A DNA stretch of 7,019 nt from Patescibacteria group bacterium (GCA_003539915.1 DPNX01000013.1:1-7019); one strand, 5' to 3'. Positions 1 through 6,458 are shown, counted from the stretch's first letter. Numbers and translations: made by a program. The notes: generated by a model from the letters alone, not told the origin.

Positions 1-879
1 TTAGAGATTGATGATCTAGTTTCAGCTAGTGGTGGCGGTGCTACCAATACGGCTGTTACTTTTGCTCGACAGGGATTGAGAGCAGCAGCAGTTTGTCGAG
101 TGGGTGATGATTTGTTTGGAGCGGAAATTATTAATGAGCTAAAGAGAGAGAAGGTTAAATCCTTTATTATTAAAGACAAGAAGAGACCAACCGGTTATGC
201 CACCATCCTCCTTTCTCCAACTGGTGAGCGTAGCGTTTTGGTTCATCGAGGGGCGGCTGAAGATTTAAAAGCAAGTGAAATTCCCTCTCATTTGAAAAGT
301 CGGTGGTTATATGTGGTGCCTAGTCATATTTCTTTATCGGTAATGAAGAAGGTTGTTGATCAGAGTTTAGCCTCAGGTGCCTTGATAGTGATGAATCCCT
401 CACGTTTTTATATAGAAATGGGAGCGGTTAAGTTGAGGTCTTTATTACAAAAATTAGCGGTAGTGATTGTTAATAGAGAGGAGGCTTCTTATTTAACTGG
501 CATCGATTACAAGAAAACTAAGGATATTTTTAAAGCTTTGGATCAGATGGTGCCGGGAATTGCTGTTATGACCGATGGATCTAAAGGAGTTTGGGTTTCT
601 GACGGTACTTATCTTTATCAGGCTGGTATTTTTACTAACAAAAAGATTTTGGATCGTACGGGAGCTGGGGATGCTTTTGGGTCAGGTTTTGTAGCTGGCC
701 TTGCTAAGAAGGAGAATGTTAGTCAGCAAGAGGCTATTGAGTACGCTATTCGTTTAGGAAGTGCTAATGCTACATCTGTGGTGGAGGCGATTGGTACCAA
801 GCAAGGAATTTTGACTAGAAGTAGTTTTGAAAAAGAGAGGCGATGGCGGAAATTGAATATTAAGATAAAGAAGTTGTAA
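1..879 (+). CDS. PfkB-family carbohydrate kinase, 5'-truncated by window edge
   Basis: ATP-dependent sugar or sugar-phosphate kinase of the PfkB/ribokinase superfamily, cytosolic. The frame is open from base 1, so the true start lies upstream; 292 residues are visible, and family members usually have about 300-330. Numbered from the window edge, the N-terminal substrate-binding motif SGGGATNTAV is at residues 10-19, followed by VGDDLFG at 34-40. The C-terminal signature DRTGAGDAFGSGF is at 218-230, with the GAGD anion hole at 221-224 and D224 the expected catalytic base. A TTG at 76 is an internal codon: the SGGGATN motif lies before it. The stop overlaps the ATG of the next gene by one base, and an aldolase follows two genes on. 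The substrate cannot be read from sequence; from the aldolase I infer a ketose phosphate (fructose-6-P, fructose-1-P or tagatose-6-P), but a nucleoside or ribose kinase is also possible. Confidence 0.93.
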   Translation, partial: LEIDDLVSASGGGATNTAVTFARQGLRAAAVCRVGDDLFGAEIINELKREKVKSFIIKDKKRPTGYATILLSPTGERSVLVHRGAAEDLKASEIPSHLKSRWLYVVPSHISLSVMKKVVDQSLASGALIVMNPSRFYIEMGAVKLRSLLQKLAVVIVNREEASYLTGIDYKKTKDIFKALDQMVPGIAVMTDGSKGVWVSDGTYLYQAGIFTNKKILDRTGAGDAFGSGFVAGLAKKENVSQQEAIEYAIRLGSANATSVVEAIGTKQGILTRSSFEKERRWRKLNIKIKKL

Positions 880-2135
880 TGGCTAATAATGAGTATCGGC
901 AAAAGATAGCTCGAATATTACGTGTTCCTCAATCAACTTTAATCAAGTTGGAGGAGGCTTTAGATGTATCTACAGGTAAAGCTGGTATTTTAGAAAAACT
1001 AGCTATTGAAAACGAAGACCTAATTAACAAAAAACTAACAGAGCTAGGATTAAAAAGAGATTCCAAGTCTCATGAGATTTTTGATTCTTTAACTAGCAAG
1101 ATTGAAGCTGATGATTTAGCTTTATTGAAAATCATTGGTCACTCTAACTTGAGGGGCTATGAGGCGTCGCAAAAGGTTTGTCAGTTTGTGAGGCAGATTC
1201 ACCCTACCCCTACCGGTTTTTTTCTAAAAAAAGAAAAAGCTAAAGAGTTGCTAATGGCTGAGCCACCAAAAAAAATTATGGCTGCTTTGGGTTATACCAA
1301 GGTTGAAGATTTATTAGAAAAAGAGGATCTCTTAGAGGTTTATAGCGCTTTACGTTTTCTAGAAGATAGGGAGTGGCAGAACAATATTTTCTTTAAGCAG
1401 TACGAGAGTTTAATGCCATCTGACTTTGAACAACGACCCTTAGAGATCAGAGCACTTAATGAAAAATGGGCGGAGGCGGCGGAGAAGTTTGTGGCCAAGA
1501 AATATCATAACGTTAGTCATCTGAAGGAGATGGGGGTTATTTTTGTGATTCCAATCTTTCTAGGTATTTCAGGAGAGACTTTACGATTACTCAGTCTCCT
1601 ACTTCATTACGTTCATGAGATTAAATATTACTCCGATATTTTTTATCATAATTTCGCTCCTAATGAGAAGGCGTTTGCAGCTAATCTAATTTCCGCTTTA
1701 CGAGGTGATGTTATTGAACATCGTATACCGGAACCGATAGCGGAAGCTCAACGTCCAAAGATATTGGTTGTGCAGCGTTATTTAGCTAAAGACGATCAAA
1801 ATGATTGGCGGCTTTTTGAGCCTCATATTAATCCTGAGGCTTTGCATTGGCAGCGAGCAGAAAATGAGATTGTTAAACTTAACCACGGTTTAACTTTTTG
1901 GTCGGGGTTAGGTTGGACGGGTGATTTCTTTAAATCAGAAGCAGGGGTAGATATCTTGGTTAGTTTTAACTTGGTAGATACGGCGATGGCTTTAGTTAAA
2001 CAGAAAGAACTGATAAAATATCTCTACCATCACCAAGAAGCGTTGTGGAACAAGATCTTTAGCGAGTATTTCAGCATTGAGGAGTTGGAGAAGTTGAGTA
2101 AGGATTATATAGTTAAAGGGTGGTTTGAAGTTTAA
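879..2135 (+). CDS. conserved-looking protein of unknown function inside kinase-aldolase operon
   Basis: 418 residues that I do not recognise as a characterised family. The ATG overlaps the kinase stop (TAATG), and the stop is one base before the preferred aldolase ATG, so it is translated as part of the same operon. It has no signal peptide. The protein is mostly helical by composition, with a charged N-terminal third (1-85). A hydrophobic stretch around 219-245 (MGVIFVIPIFLGISGETL onward) looks more like a buried core than a clear membrane span, because E233 and R236 interrupt it. Histidines and tyrosines cluster at 243-257 (HYVHEIKYYSDIFYH), with more histidines at 210, 214, 317, 323, 336, 384 and 385; that could be an active or metal site, but this is only suggestive. 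A Trp/Gly-rich segment lies at 337-350. Role inferred from context alone: sugar-phosphate metabolism or its control. There is no strong SD; coupling to the upstream gene probably drives initiation. Confidence 0.85.
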   Translation: MANNEYRQKIARILRVPQSTLIKLEEALDVSTGKAGILEKLAIENEDLINKKLTELGLKRDSKSHEIFDSLTSKIEADDLALLKIIGHSNLRGYEASQKVCQFVRQIHPTPTGFFLKKEKAKELLMAEPPKKIMAALGYTKVEDLLEKEDLLEVYSALRFLEDREWQNNIFFKQYESLMPSDFEQRPLEIRALNEKWAEAAEKFVAKKYHNVSHLKEMGVIFVIPIFLGISGETLRLLSLLLHYVHEIKYYSDIFYHNFAPNEKAFAANLISALRGDVIEHRIPEPIAEAQRPKILVVQRYLAKDDQNDWRLFEPHINPEALHWQRAENEIVKLNHGLTFWSGLGWTGDFFKSEAGVDILVSFNLVDTAMALVKQKELIKYLYHHQEALWNKIFSEYFSIEELEKLSKDYIVKGWFEV

Positions 2136-2136
2136 T

Positions 2137-3006
2137 ATGAAAACCTTAAAACAAATAATTAAAGCAGCAGAGAAGAAGAAGGTAGCAGTGGGGCATTTTA
2201 ATTTTGCTGAGATGTCTGTTTTGCGAGCTGCGGTGGATGTAGCTGAGAAATTGAAGGTTCCGATAATAATGGGTACTTCTGAGAGTGAGAGAGCTTTTAT
2301 GGGTCCTGATCAAGCGGTAACTTTGGTAAAGAGTTTGAGAGCAATGGGCTTACCTATTTTTATTAATGCCGATCATACTAAATCTTTGGAGAGGGTAAGA
2401 GAGGCGGCAGCAGCAGGTTATGATGCCATTCTCTTTGATGGTGGAAGTTTATCTTTTGAAGAGAACGTTAAGTTGACTAAGGAGGTGGTGGAGTATGTAA
2501 AGTCTATTAACCCAGACATTATAGTTGAGGGAGAGTTGGGTTATATAGGGTCTTCATCAAAATTACTGAAAGAAGTCCCTGAGGGAGCTGCTATCACTAA
2601 AGAACAGCTCACTACCGTTAAAGAAGCTAAGGAGTTTGTTAAGGAGACTAAGGTAGATATGTTGGCTCCAGCGGTGGGTAATATTCATGGCATGCTGGTT
2701 AATGCTCCAGAACCCAATCTTGATCTGGCTCGAGTAAGAGCAATTAAAAAAGCTGTGGGTATTCCATTGGTATTGCACGGGGCTTCTGGCAATACGGACA
2801 ATGATGTGAAGGGAGCTATTAGGGGTGGTATTTCAATTGTTCATGTTAGTACTGAGATCAGAGCTGCTTGGCGCAAGGCCTTGAATAACTCTTTGAAAGT
2901 TGATGAGGAGGAGATTGCTCCTTACCGAATTCTTAAGGCTCCACGAGAGGTAGCGGGAGAGGTTATTGAAAAGAAGTTGAGAGTATTTAATAAGTTGAAA
3001 AAATAA
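2137..3006 (+). CDS. class II (zinc) ketose-bisphosphate aldolase, fructose- or tagatose-1,6-bisphosphate type
   Basis: Reversibly cleaves a ketose-1,6-bisphosphate into dihydroxyacetone phosphate and glyceraldehyde-3-phosphate; cytosolic, zinc-dependent. At 289 residues it is normal for the class. Visible motifs: NADH at 77-80, where D79 is the expected catalytic aspartate and H80 a zinc ligand; DGGSLSFEENV at 101-111; VEGELGYIG at 130-138; GNIHGML at 181-187 with zinc ligand H184; VLHGASG at 212-218 with zinc ligand H214. The phosphate loop reads VHVSTEIR at 235-242. That resembles the NVATEL type of tagatose-bisphosphate aldolases (GatY/KbaY) more than the NVDTD of fructose-bisphosphate aldolases, but with His in place of Asn. 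I chose ATG 2137, one base after the upstream stop, because it gives the usual family N-terminus (MKTLKQIIKAAEKKKVAVGH). An in-frame TTG at 2125 would add four residues and overlap the upstream gene. fba versus gatY/kbaY cannot be settled here. Confidence 0.93.
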   Translation: MKTLKQIIKAAEKKKVAVGHFNFAEMSVLRAAVDVAEKLKVPIIMGTSESERAFMGPDQAVTLVKSLRAMGLPIFINADHTKSLERVREAAAAGYDAILFDGGSLSFEENVKLTKEVVEYVKSINPDIIVEGELGYIGSSSKLLKEVPEGAAITKEQLTTVKEAKEFVKETKVDMLAPAVGNIHGMLVNAPEPNLDLARVRAIKKAVGIPLVLHGASGNTDNDVKGAIRGGISIVHVSTEIRAAWRKALNNSLKVDEEEIAPYRILKAPREVAGEVIEKKLRVFNKLKK

Positions 3007-3023
3007 ACCTTTCGTGTTATAAA
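2995..3023 (+). promoter_or_regulatory. sigma70-type promoter for bL25 gene
   Basis: TTGAAA at 2995-3000 and TATAAA at 3018-3023 are separated by 17 bp. The -35 lies in the last codons of the aldolase gene. The expected start of transcription, about 7 nt past the -10, is near 3030, one or two bases before the bL25 ATG at 3032. No terminator separates the aldolase from this promoter, so read-through from the sugar operon is also possible. Confidence 0.7.
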
Positions 3024-3031
3024 ATTAGCCT

Positions 3032-3742
3032 ATGCAATTAACCGCTGAAAAAAGAGAGGTTCTTGGTAAAAAGACCAAGTACTTAAGAAGTGAGGGTAAG
3101 GTACCTGCCGAATTATACGGTCGAGGTATTGATAATGTTCACTTATCAGTTTTAACTGATGATTTTAAGACCGCTTATAAAGAAGCGGGTAAAAATGCTG
3201 TTATAGAGCTTAAATTTGGTGATGAAAAGAGACCTGTGATGGTTTATGACGTTCATCGTCATCCTGTAACTGGTGATATTCAGAATATTGATTTTTATCA
3301 AGTTAAGATGGACGAGGTGGTTCAGGCTGATGTTGCTTTAGATTTCATTGGTGAGTCACCAGCTGTTAAAGATAAAGAAGGTGTGTTGGTTAAGGCCATG
3401 CAATCACTTAGTATTGAAGCTTTACCAGCTAACATTCCTCAAAATATTGAGGTTGATATTACTCAATTAGAAGACATTGATCAGAGTATTTATGTCAAAG
3501 ATCTTCCTTTAGCTGATTTAGAAAAGAAGGATGTTAAGATTTTGGTAGAACTTGATAGCGTGGTAGCAAGTGTTAAAGCTCAAATGACTGAAGAAGAGGA
3601 TCAAGCCAAAGCTGAGGAGGGTGCTGATATTGAAGGAATAGAAGTTGAAGGTGGTGAGAAGCAAGAAGAAGGTGAAGCAGGAGCAGAAGAAGCTAAAGTA
3701 GAAGGAGGTGAAGAGAAGAAAGAAGAAGCTAAAGAGGAGTAA
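3032..3742 (+). CDS. rplY: 50S ribosomal protein bL25, CTC/TL5 type with acidic tail
   Basis: Binds 5S rRNA in the central protuberance of the large ribosomal subunit. The 236-residue protein has the N-terminal L25 domain (about 1-91, with EGKVPAELYGRG at 21-32 and HPVTGDIQNIDFYQV at 77-91). The TL5/CTC C-terminal domain follows (about 95-185, with PANIPQNIEVDI at 132-143). From about 186 to the end is a disordered Glu/Ala/Gly/Lys tail that contains VEGGE twice (205-209 and 223-227). The long form with a TL5 domain is the general stress protein CTC type; the acidic tail is common in the family but of variable length. The ATG has no SD before it, and a promoter lies immediately upstream, so the mRNA is probably leaderless. 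The gene is monocistronic, ended by the terminator at 3768-3798. Confidence 0.96.
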   Translation: MQLTAEKREVLGKKTKYLRSEGKVPAELYGRGIDNVHLSVLTDDFKTAYKEAGKNAVIELKFGDEKRPVMVYDVHRHPVTGDIQNIDFYQVKMDEVVQADVALDFIGESPAVKDKEGVLVKAMQSLSIEALPANIPQNIEVDITQLEDIDQSIYVKDLPLADLEKKDVKILVELDSVVASVKAQMTEEEDQAKAEEGADIEGIEVEGGEKQEEGEAGAEEAKVEGGEEKKEEAKEE

Positions 3743-3767
3743 TATAGAGGATTAATATTAGAAAAAC

Positions 3768-3798
3768 AAAGCTTCCCTTATAGGGAAGTTTTTGTTTT
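3768..3798 (+). terminator. intrinsic terminator after bL25 gene
   Basis: A 7-bp perfect stem, CTTCCCT (3772-3778) with AGGGAAG (3782-3788), has a 3-nt TAT loop. It extends by a G-U pair and A-T pairs into flanking A and T runs. The right arm continues as TTTTTGTTTT (3789-3798). The ATG of the next gene is only 21 nt past the stem, so that gene's 5' signals sit in or next to this terminator. Confidence 0.88.
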
Positions 3799-3801
3799 AA
3801 T
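3796..3801 (+). promoter_or_regulatory. weak candidate -10 box for the transglycosylase gene
   Basis: TTTAAT lies 7 bases before the ATG at 3809, which matches the -10 to ATG distance seen for the bL25 and rpmE genes (8-9 bases). No convincing -35 is present 16-18 bp upstream, where the terminator stem lies. The gene may use this poor promoter, or read-through from bL25. Low confidence. Confidence 0.25.
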
Positions 3802-3808
3802 TAAATAC

Positions 3809-5131
3809 ATGAAGTCTTTGGCAAAAAATGCACTTCTAGTTTTTTCAACCGTATTTTTATTGGTGTCGGTTGTTTCAGCTGCTCCACCAACTCAGGCTGA
3901 AAGACGAGAGTTGGAAAAACAATTAATAGAGGTAGAGAAGAAGATTGCTGAGACAGAAGGCATTGTTGAAGGATATCAAGAGCAAGGTAAAACATTAAAA
4001 CGAGAGATAGGGAGATTTGATAATGATATTTATAAAACCACTCTTCAGATTAAGGCCATTAACTTATCAATCAATAAGTTAGATGGCGATATTAGAACTA
4101 ATCAGGGTCAGGTAGCTCTTACCGCAGATAGGCTATACAGTCACAAGAAGGCTTTGAAAAAAGCTTTACAAGGCATATATGAACAGGAGAGTGAAACGGT
4201 GGTAGAGATTTTATTACAAAGCCCAAGTCTTTCTCATTTTTTCTCGGGAGTTAATGGCTTGCTAGAAATACAAGAAGGATTAAAAGACTCTCTTCAAGAA
4301 ACTATTGATGTTAGAGATCAGTTATTGGATGAAAAAGAATCTTTAGCTAATAGTAGGTCTGATGAGTCTAATCTCAGATCATCTCGTAGTGTGGCTAAGA
4401 GGAGTTTGCAGAGTAAGAAGAATAAGAAGAAGGGCTTGCTAAAAGCTACTAAGGGTCAAGAAGCTGTATATCAAGAGGTGTTAAGAGAGTCACGAAAGAC
4501 AGCGGCTCAGATTAGAAATAGAATTTTCGAATTTCTTGGAGGTGGTCAGCTAACTTTTGAGCAAGCTTACAAGTTGGCCAAAAGTGCTGGTGACTTAACT
4601 GGTATGAGTCCAGCCTTAATACTAGCGGTATTAGATAAAGAATCGGCTTTAGGAAGAAATGTGGGGAGGTGTACTTATAAGACATCTATGCATCCTCGAC
4701 GAGATATACCAGTTTTTCTTGAAATAATGAAAGAGCTTGGTATTAATCCTGACTCGGTAATGGTTTCTTGTGCTATCAGTTACGACGGAGCTTATGGTGG
4801 AGCTATGGGACCAGCTCAGTTTATCCCTTCAACTTGGAAGATGTATAAAAATAGGATTGCTAAGGTGACTGGTAGTAACCCTCCTTCACCGTGGCGCAAT
4901 CTTGATGCTTTCGTGGGCACCTCTCTTTACTTAAAAGATGCTTATAGTTCTAGAGCTTGTGTAGCATATAGCAAGGAACTACCTAATCAAACTAGAACCT
5001 TGCAGGAGAGATGTGCAGCTGCTAAATACTATGCTGGTAGTCGTTGGAGGCGTTATCGATGGACTTATGGAGAGAGGGTGGTGAAGAGAGCTCGCCGCTT
5101 TGAGGCTGATATCAAACAGATTTCTTCTTAG
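3809..5131 (+). CDS. exported coiled-coil protein with C-terminal lytic transglycosylase domain
   Basis: Likely a secreted peptidoglycan-remodelling enzyme that cleaves glycan strands. The 440 residues begin with a signal peptide (K2, K6, hydrophobic 8-22, likely cleavage after VSA at 22-24). Residues 28-240 form a long charged heptad-like coiled coil resembling the PcsB/CwlO/EnvC N-terminal regions, which in those families respond to FtsEX. The C-terminal domain (about 250-437) is MltB/SLT-like: DKESALG at 276-282 with E278 the probable catalytic acid, and GGAMGPAQFIPSTW at 330-343, the hallmark active-site segment. Four cysteines occur in the exported part (288, 321, 384, 402) and may form two disulfides. 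No FtsX partner is in the window. The ATG has no SD and follows the bL25 terminator closely. The end overlaps the convergent prfA gene by 20 bp. The domain order is confident; the exact bond cleaved and the partner are inferred. Confidence 0.9.
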   Translation: MKSLAKNALLVFSTVFLLVSVVSAAPPTQAERRELEKQLIEVEKKIAETEGIVEGYQEQGKTLKREIGRFDNDIYKTTLQIKAINLSINKLDGDIRTNQGQVALTADRLYSHKKALKKALQGIYEQESETVVEILLQSPSLSHFFSGVNGLLEIQEGLKDSLQETIDVRDQLLDEKESLANSRSDESNLRSSRSVAKRSLQSKKNKKKGLLKATKGQEAVYQEVLRESRKTAAQIRNRIFEFLGGGQLTFEQAYKLAKSAGDLTGMSPALILAVLDKESALGRNVGRCTYKTSMHPRRDIPVFLEIMKELGINPDSVMVSCAISYDGAYGGAMGPAQFIPSTWKMYKNRIAKVTGSNPPSPWRNLDAFVGTSLYLKDAYSSRACVAYSKELPNQTRTLQERCAAAKYYAGSRWRRYRWTYGERVVKRARRFEADIKQISS

Positions 5132-5864
5132 CTTTAGCTGCTTTTCGAAAAGCTTTGACTATTGCATCAAAGTTACCGTCCAATACTTTTTCAATATTAT
5201 GGATCTTTTTTCCAATTCGGTGGTCGGTAATACGATCTTGAGGGAAGTTATAGGTTCTTATTTTTTCTGATCGGTCAGCAGATCCGACTTGCTCTTTACG
5301 TATACCACTGATCTCAGCGTGCTTTTCAAACTGTTGTTTTTCGTATAGTTTAGCTCTTAAAATATCCATGGCTAACTCGCGGTTTCTTTGTTGTGTTCTT
5401 TCGGCTTGAGAAGAGACGATGATACCACTTGGTTTGTGATGAATACGTACAGCAGTTTCCACTTTGTTCACGTTTTGTCCTCCAGGACCAGAAGAGCGGA
5501 AGAAGGAGATTTCTAAGTCTTGGTTGTTGATAGTTACCTCGGTTGGTTCAACTTTAGGTAGGATGGCTACCGAAGCAGTTGAAGTATGAATACGGCCTGA
5601 TTTTTCAGTTTCAGGGACTCGTTGGACTCGATGAACACCAGATTCTTGTTTTAATTCATCGTATACGTGCTCACCACTGATCTCAGCTACAAAGCTTTTA
5701 TAGCCATTATGACTAGTTTGGTTGGAATCGAGAACACTAAAACGCCACTCTTTTTTGAGAGCGTAGCGTTGATACATGCGAGCGAGGTCACCAGCGAAAA
5801 TAGCAGCTTCATCACCGCCAGTACCAGCCCTGATTTCTAAAATAATTTTTTGCTTCTCAGTCAT
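5112..5864 (-). CDS. prfA: peptide chain release factor 1, short form lacking N-terminal domain 1
   Basis: Recognises UAA/UAG in the ribosomal A site and triggers peptide release. The 250 residues start at EIRAGTGGDEAAIFAGDL (10-27), which in full-length RF1 (about 355 residues) comes only after about 100 residues of helical domain 1. The rest is intact: HRVQRVPETEKSGRIHTS at 78-95 holds the PxT codon-recognition tripeptide (PET, 84-86), which marks RF1 rather than RF2. RSSGPGGQNVN at 123-133 has the catalytic GGQ (128-130). GSADRSEKIRTYNFPQDRITDHR (194-216) is the usual C-terminal signature. The start is fixed by the neighbour: the rpmE stop TAA abuts the ATG (TAAATG), and upstream bases code for the bL31 tail, so domain 1 is not hidden in frame. 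It is translationally coupled to rpmE. The stop is TGA, and the last 20 bp overlap the convergent transglycosylase gene. The usual downstream partner prmC, which methylates GGQ, is absent here. Confidence 0.93.
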   Translation of the reverse strand: MTEKQKIILEIRAGTGGDEAAIFAGDLARMYQRYALKKEWRFSVLDSNQTSHNGYKSFVAEISGEHVYDELKQESGVHRVQRVPETEKSGRIHTSTASVAILPKVEPTEVTINNQDLEISFFRSSGPGGQNVNKVETAVRIHHKPSGIIVSSQAERTQQRNRELAMDILRAKLYEKQQFEKHAEISGIRKEQVGSADRSEKIRTYNFPQDRITDHRIGKKIHNIEKVLDGNFDAIVKAFRKAAKAKKKSV

Positions 5865-6134
5865 TTATTTCTCTTCTTTCTTCTTCTTGCGAGCAGCTTG
5901 CTTCACTTTTTTGCTACGAGTAGTAGTGGTCTTAGCTTTAGTTCTTCGAGCCTTAAACTTCTCCACCTTACCAACAGTATCAAGAATCTTCTCTTTACCA
6001 GTATAAAAAGGGTGGCAGTTGTAACAGATTTCTACCTCAATCTCTGGCTTGGTTGAGCCAGTAACAAATTCATTACCACAAGCACATTTAACTTTGGCTT
6101 CGGTAGTATATTTTGGATGAATTTCAGTTTTCAT
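5865..6134 (-). CDS. rpmE: 50S ribosomal protein bL31, zinc-binding type with lysine-rich tail
   Basis: Structural protein of the large subunit that bridges to the small subunit. The 89 residues include the C+ zinc site: C17 and C19 (CACGNEF), C37 and C40 (CYNCHPFYTGKEK). The conserved end of the core, LDTVGKVEKF, is at 51-60. Residues 61-89 form an extra Lys/Arg/Thr tail beyond the usual ~70-residue protein, probably binding rRNA. The ATG at 6134 is within about 3 nt of the predicted transcription start and has no SD, suggesting a leaderless message. It is the first gene of an rpmE-prfA operon, an order known in many bacteria, with zero bases between stop and next start. Confidence 0.96.
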   Translation of the reverse strand: MKTEIHPKYTTEAKVKCACGNEFVTGSTKPEIEVEICYNCHPFYTGKEKILDTVGKVEKFKARRTKAKTTTTRSKKVKQAARKKKKEEK

Positions 6135-6143
6135 AATATGTTT

Positions 6144-6172
6144 AAAATATAGTAAAAAGCATTTTTAGTCAA
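6144..6172 (-). promoter_or_regulatory. promoter of the rpmE-prfA operon
   Basis: On the minus strand, TTGACT (6172-6167) and TATTTT (6149-6144) are 17 bp apart; an alternative -10, TATATT, lies two bases upstream with 15-bp spacing. Transcription is expected to begin near 6137, about 3 nt before the rpmE ATG. The -35 box starts one base after the T-run of the upstream terminator, so the two signals are packed end to end. Confidence 0.7.
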
Positions 6173-6173
6173 T

Positions 6174-6207
6174 AAAAAAACCGGCTAATTTAAAGAATAT
6201 TAGCCGG
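6174..6207 (-). terminator. intrinsic terminator of the small membrane-protein gene
   Basis: Perfect 9-bp stem: CCGGCTAAT at 6181-6189 pairs with ATTAGCCGG at 6199-6207 across a 9-nt loop. On the minus strand it is followed by seven T (6180-6174). It starts 8 nt past the stop of the 71-residue gene. There is no T-run on the plus strand, so it acts in one direction only. Confidence 0.92.
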
Positions 6208-6214
6208 GCAGATC

Positions 6215-6430
6215 TCATGGCAACATCTTCCAGATGCTTTTGGCCATTGTCGTTAAGAGAAAGGCTATAGCTCGGAAAGGGTAGGTTACTATGGATTTCA
6301 CTATTTTTTGGCTGGTTTTTAAATACCATTTACCAGCTTGAGGCCAGACGCCCGAGATAGTGACTGATACTCCATAGACCATCAACCAGAGAGCGGCAAG
6401 AGCAACAAGTAGATTGGTAAAGTCATTCAT
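6215..6430 (-). CDS. small membrane protein of unknown function (71 aa)
   Basis: I do not recognise the family. It is nonetheless very likely a real gene, because it has a complete set of signals: a consensus promoter, a strong SD (GAAGGAG, 6 nt before ATG 6430), a TGA stop and an intrinsic terminator 8 nt later. Residues 5-29 (TNLLVALAALWLMVYGVSVT onward) form one clear transmembrane helix. A short polar link with GVWPQAGKWYLKTSQK (27-42) follows. Residues 43-70 form a second hydrophobic, Lys-dotted segment (YPFRAIAFLLTTMAKSIW at 50-67) that may be a second span or an amphipathic surface helix. It is not a signal-peptide-only ORF: no cleavage site is evident. It lies between the rpmE operon and the rRNA genes and is transcribed away from the rRNA. 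Confidence 0.8.
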   Translation of the reverse strand: MNDFTNLLVALAALWLMVYGVSVTISGVWPQAGKWYLKTSQKIVKSIVTYPFRAIAFLLTTMAKSIWKMLP

Positions 6431-6436
6431 GACAAT

Positions 6437-6443
6437 CTCCTTC
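6437..6443 (-). promoter_or_regulatory. strong Shine-Dalgarno site of the 71-aa gene
   Basis: GAAGGAG on the minus strand with a 6-nt spacer to the ATG at 6430. It is the only convincing SD before any gene start in this window and fixes the start codon of this gene. Confidence 0.88.
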
Positions 6444-6458
6444 TAATGAACTGCTTGT

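Noticed and set aside
76..78. TTG as start of the sugar kinase
   Set aside because: The frame stays open to base 1 and the conserved SGGGATNTAV motif lies upstream of it, so it is an internal leucine codon.
2125..2127. TTG as start of the aldolase
   Set aside because: ATG at 2137 gives the usual family N-terminus and a 1-bp gap like the other operon junctions; the TTG adds only four residues. An AGGG at 2117-2120 leaves slight doubt.
2563..2778. Minus-strand ORF inside the aldolase gene
   Set aside because: Shadow of a clearly conserved coding region; no signals or recognisable motifs.
3801..3995. Minus-strand ORF opposite the transglycosylase signal peptide and coiled coil
   Set aside because: Complement of a well-supported gene, with no promoter or ribosome site.
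5140..5153. 14-bp palindrome GCTTTTCGAAAAGC as a terminator for the transglycosylase gene
   Set aside because: No T-run follows on either strand and it lies within conserved prfA coding sequence.
5776..6056. Plus-strand ORFs opposite prfA and rpmE, rich in Leu/Ser/Phe
   Set aside because: Their hydrophobic look comes from reading the Lys/Arg-rich bL31 tail and prfA start backwards; not membrane proteins.
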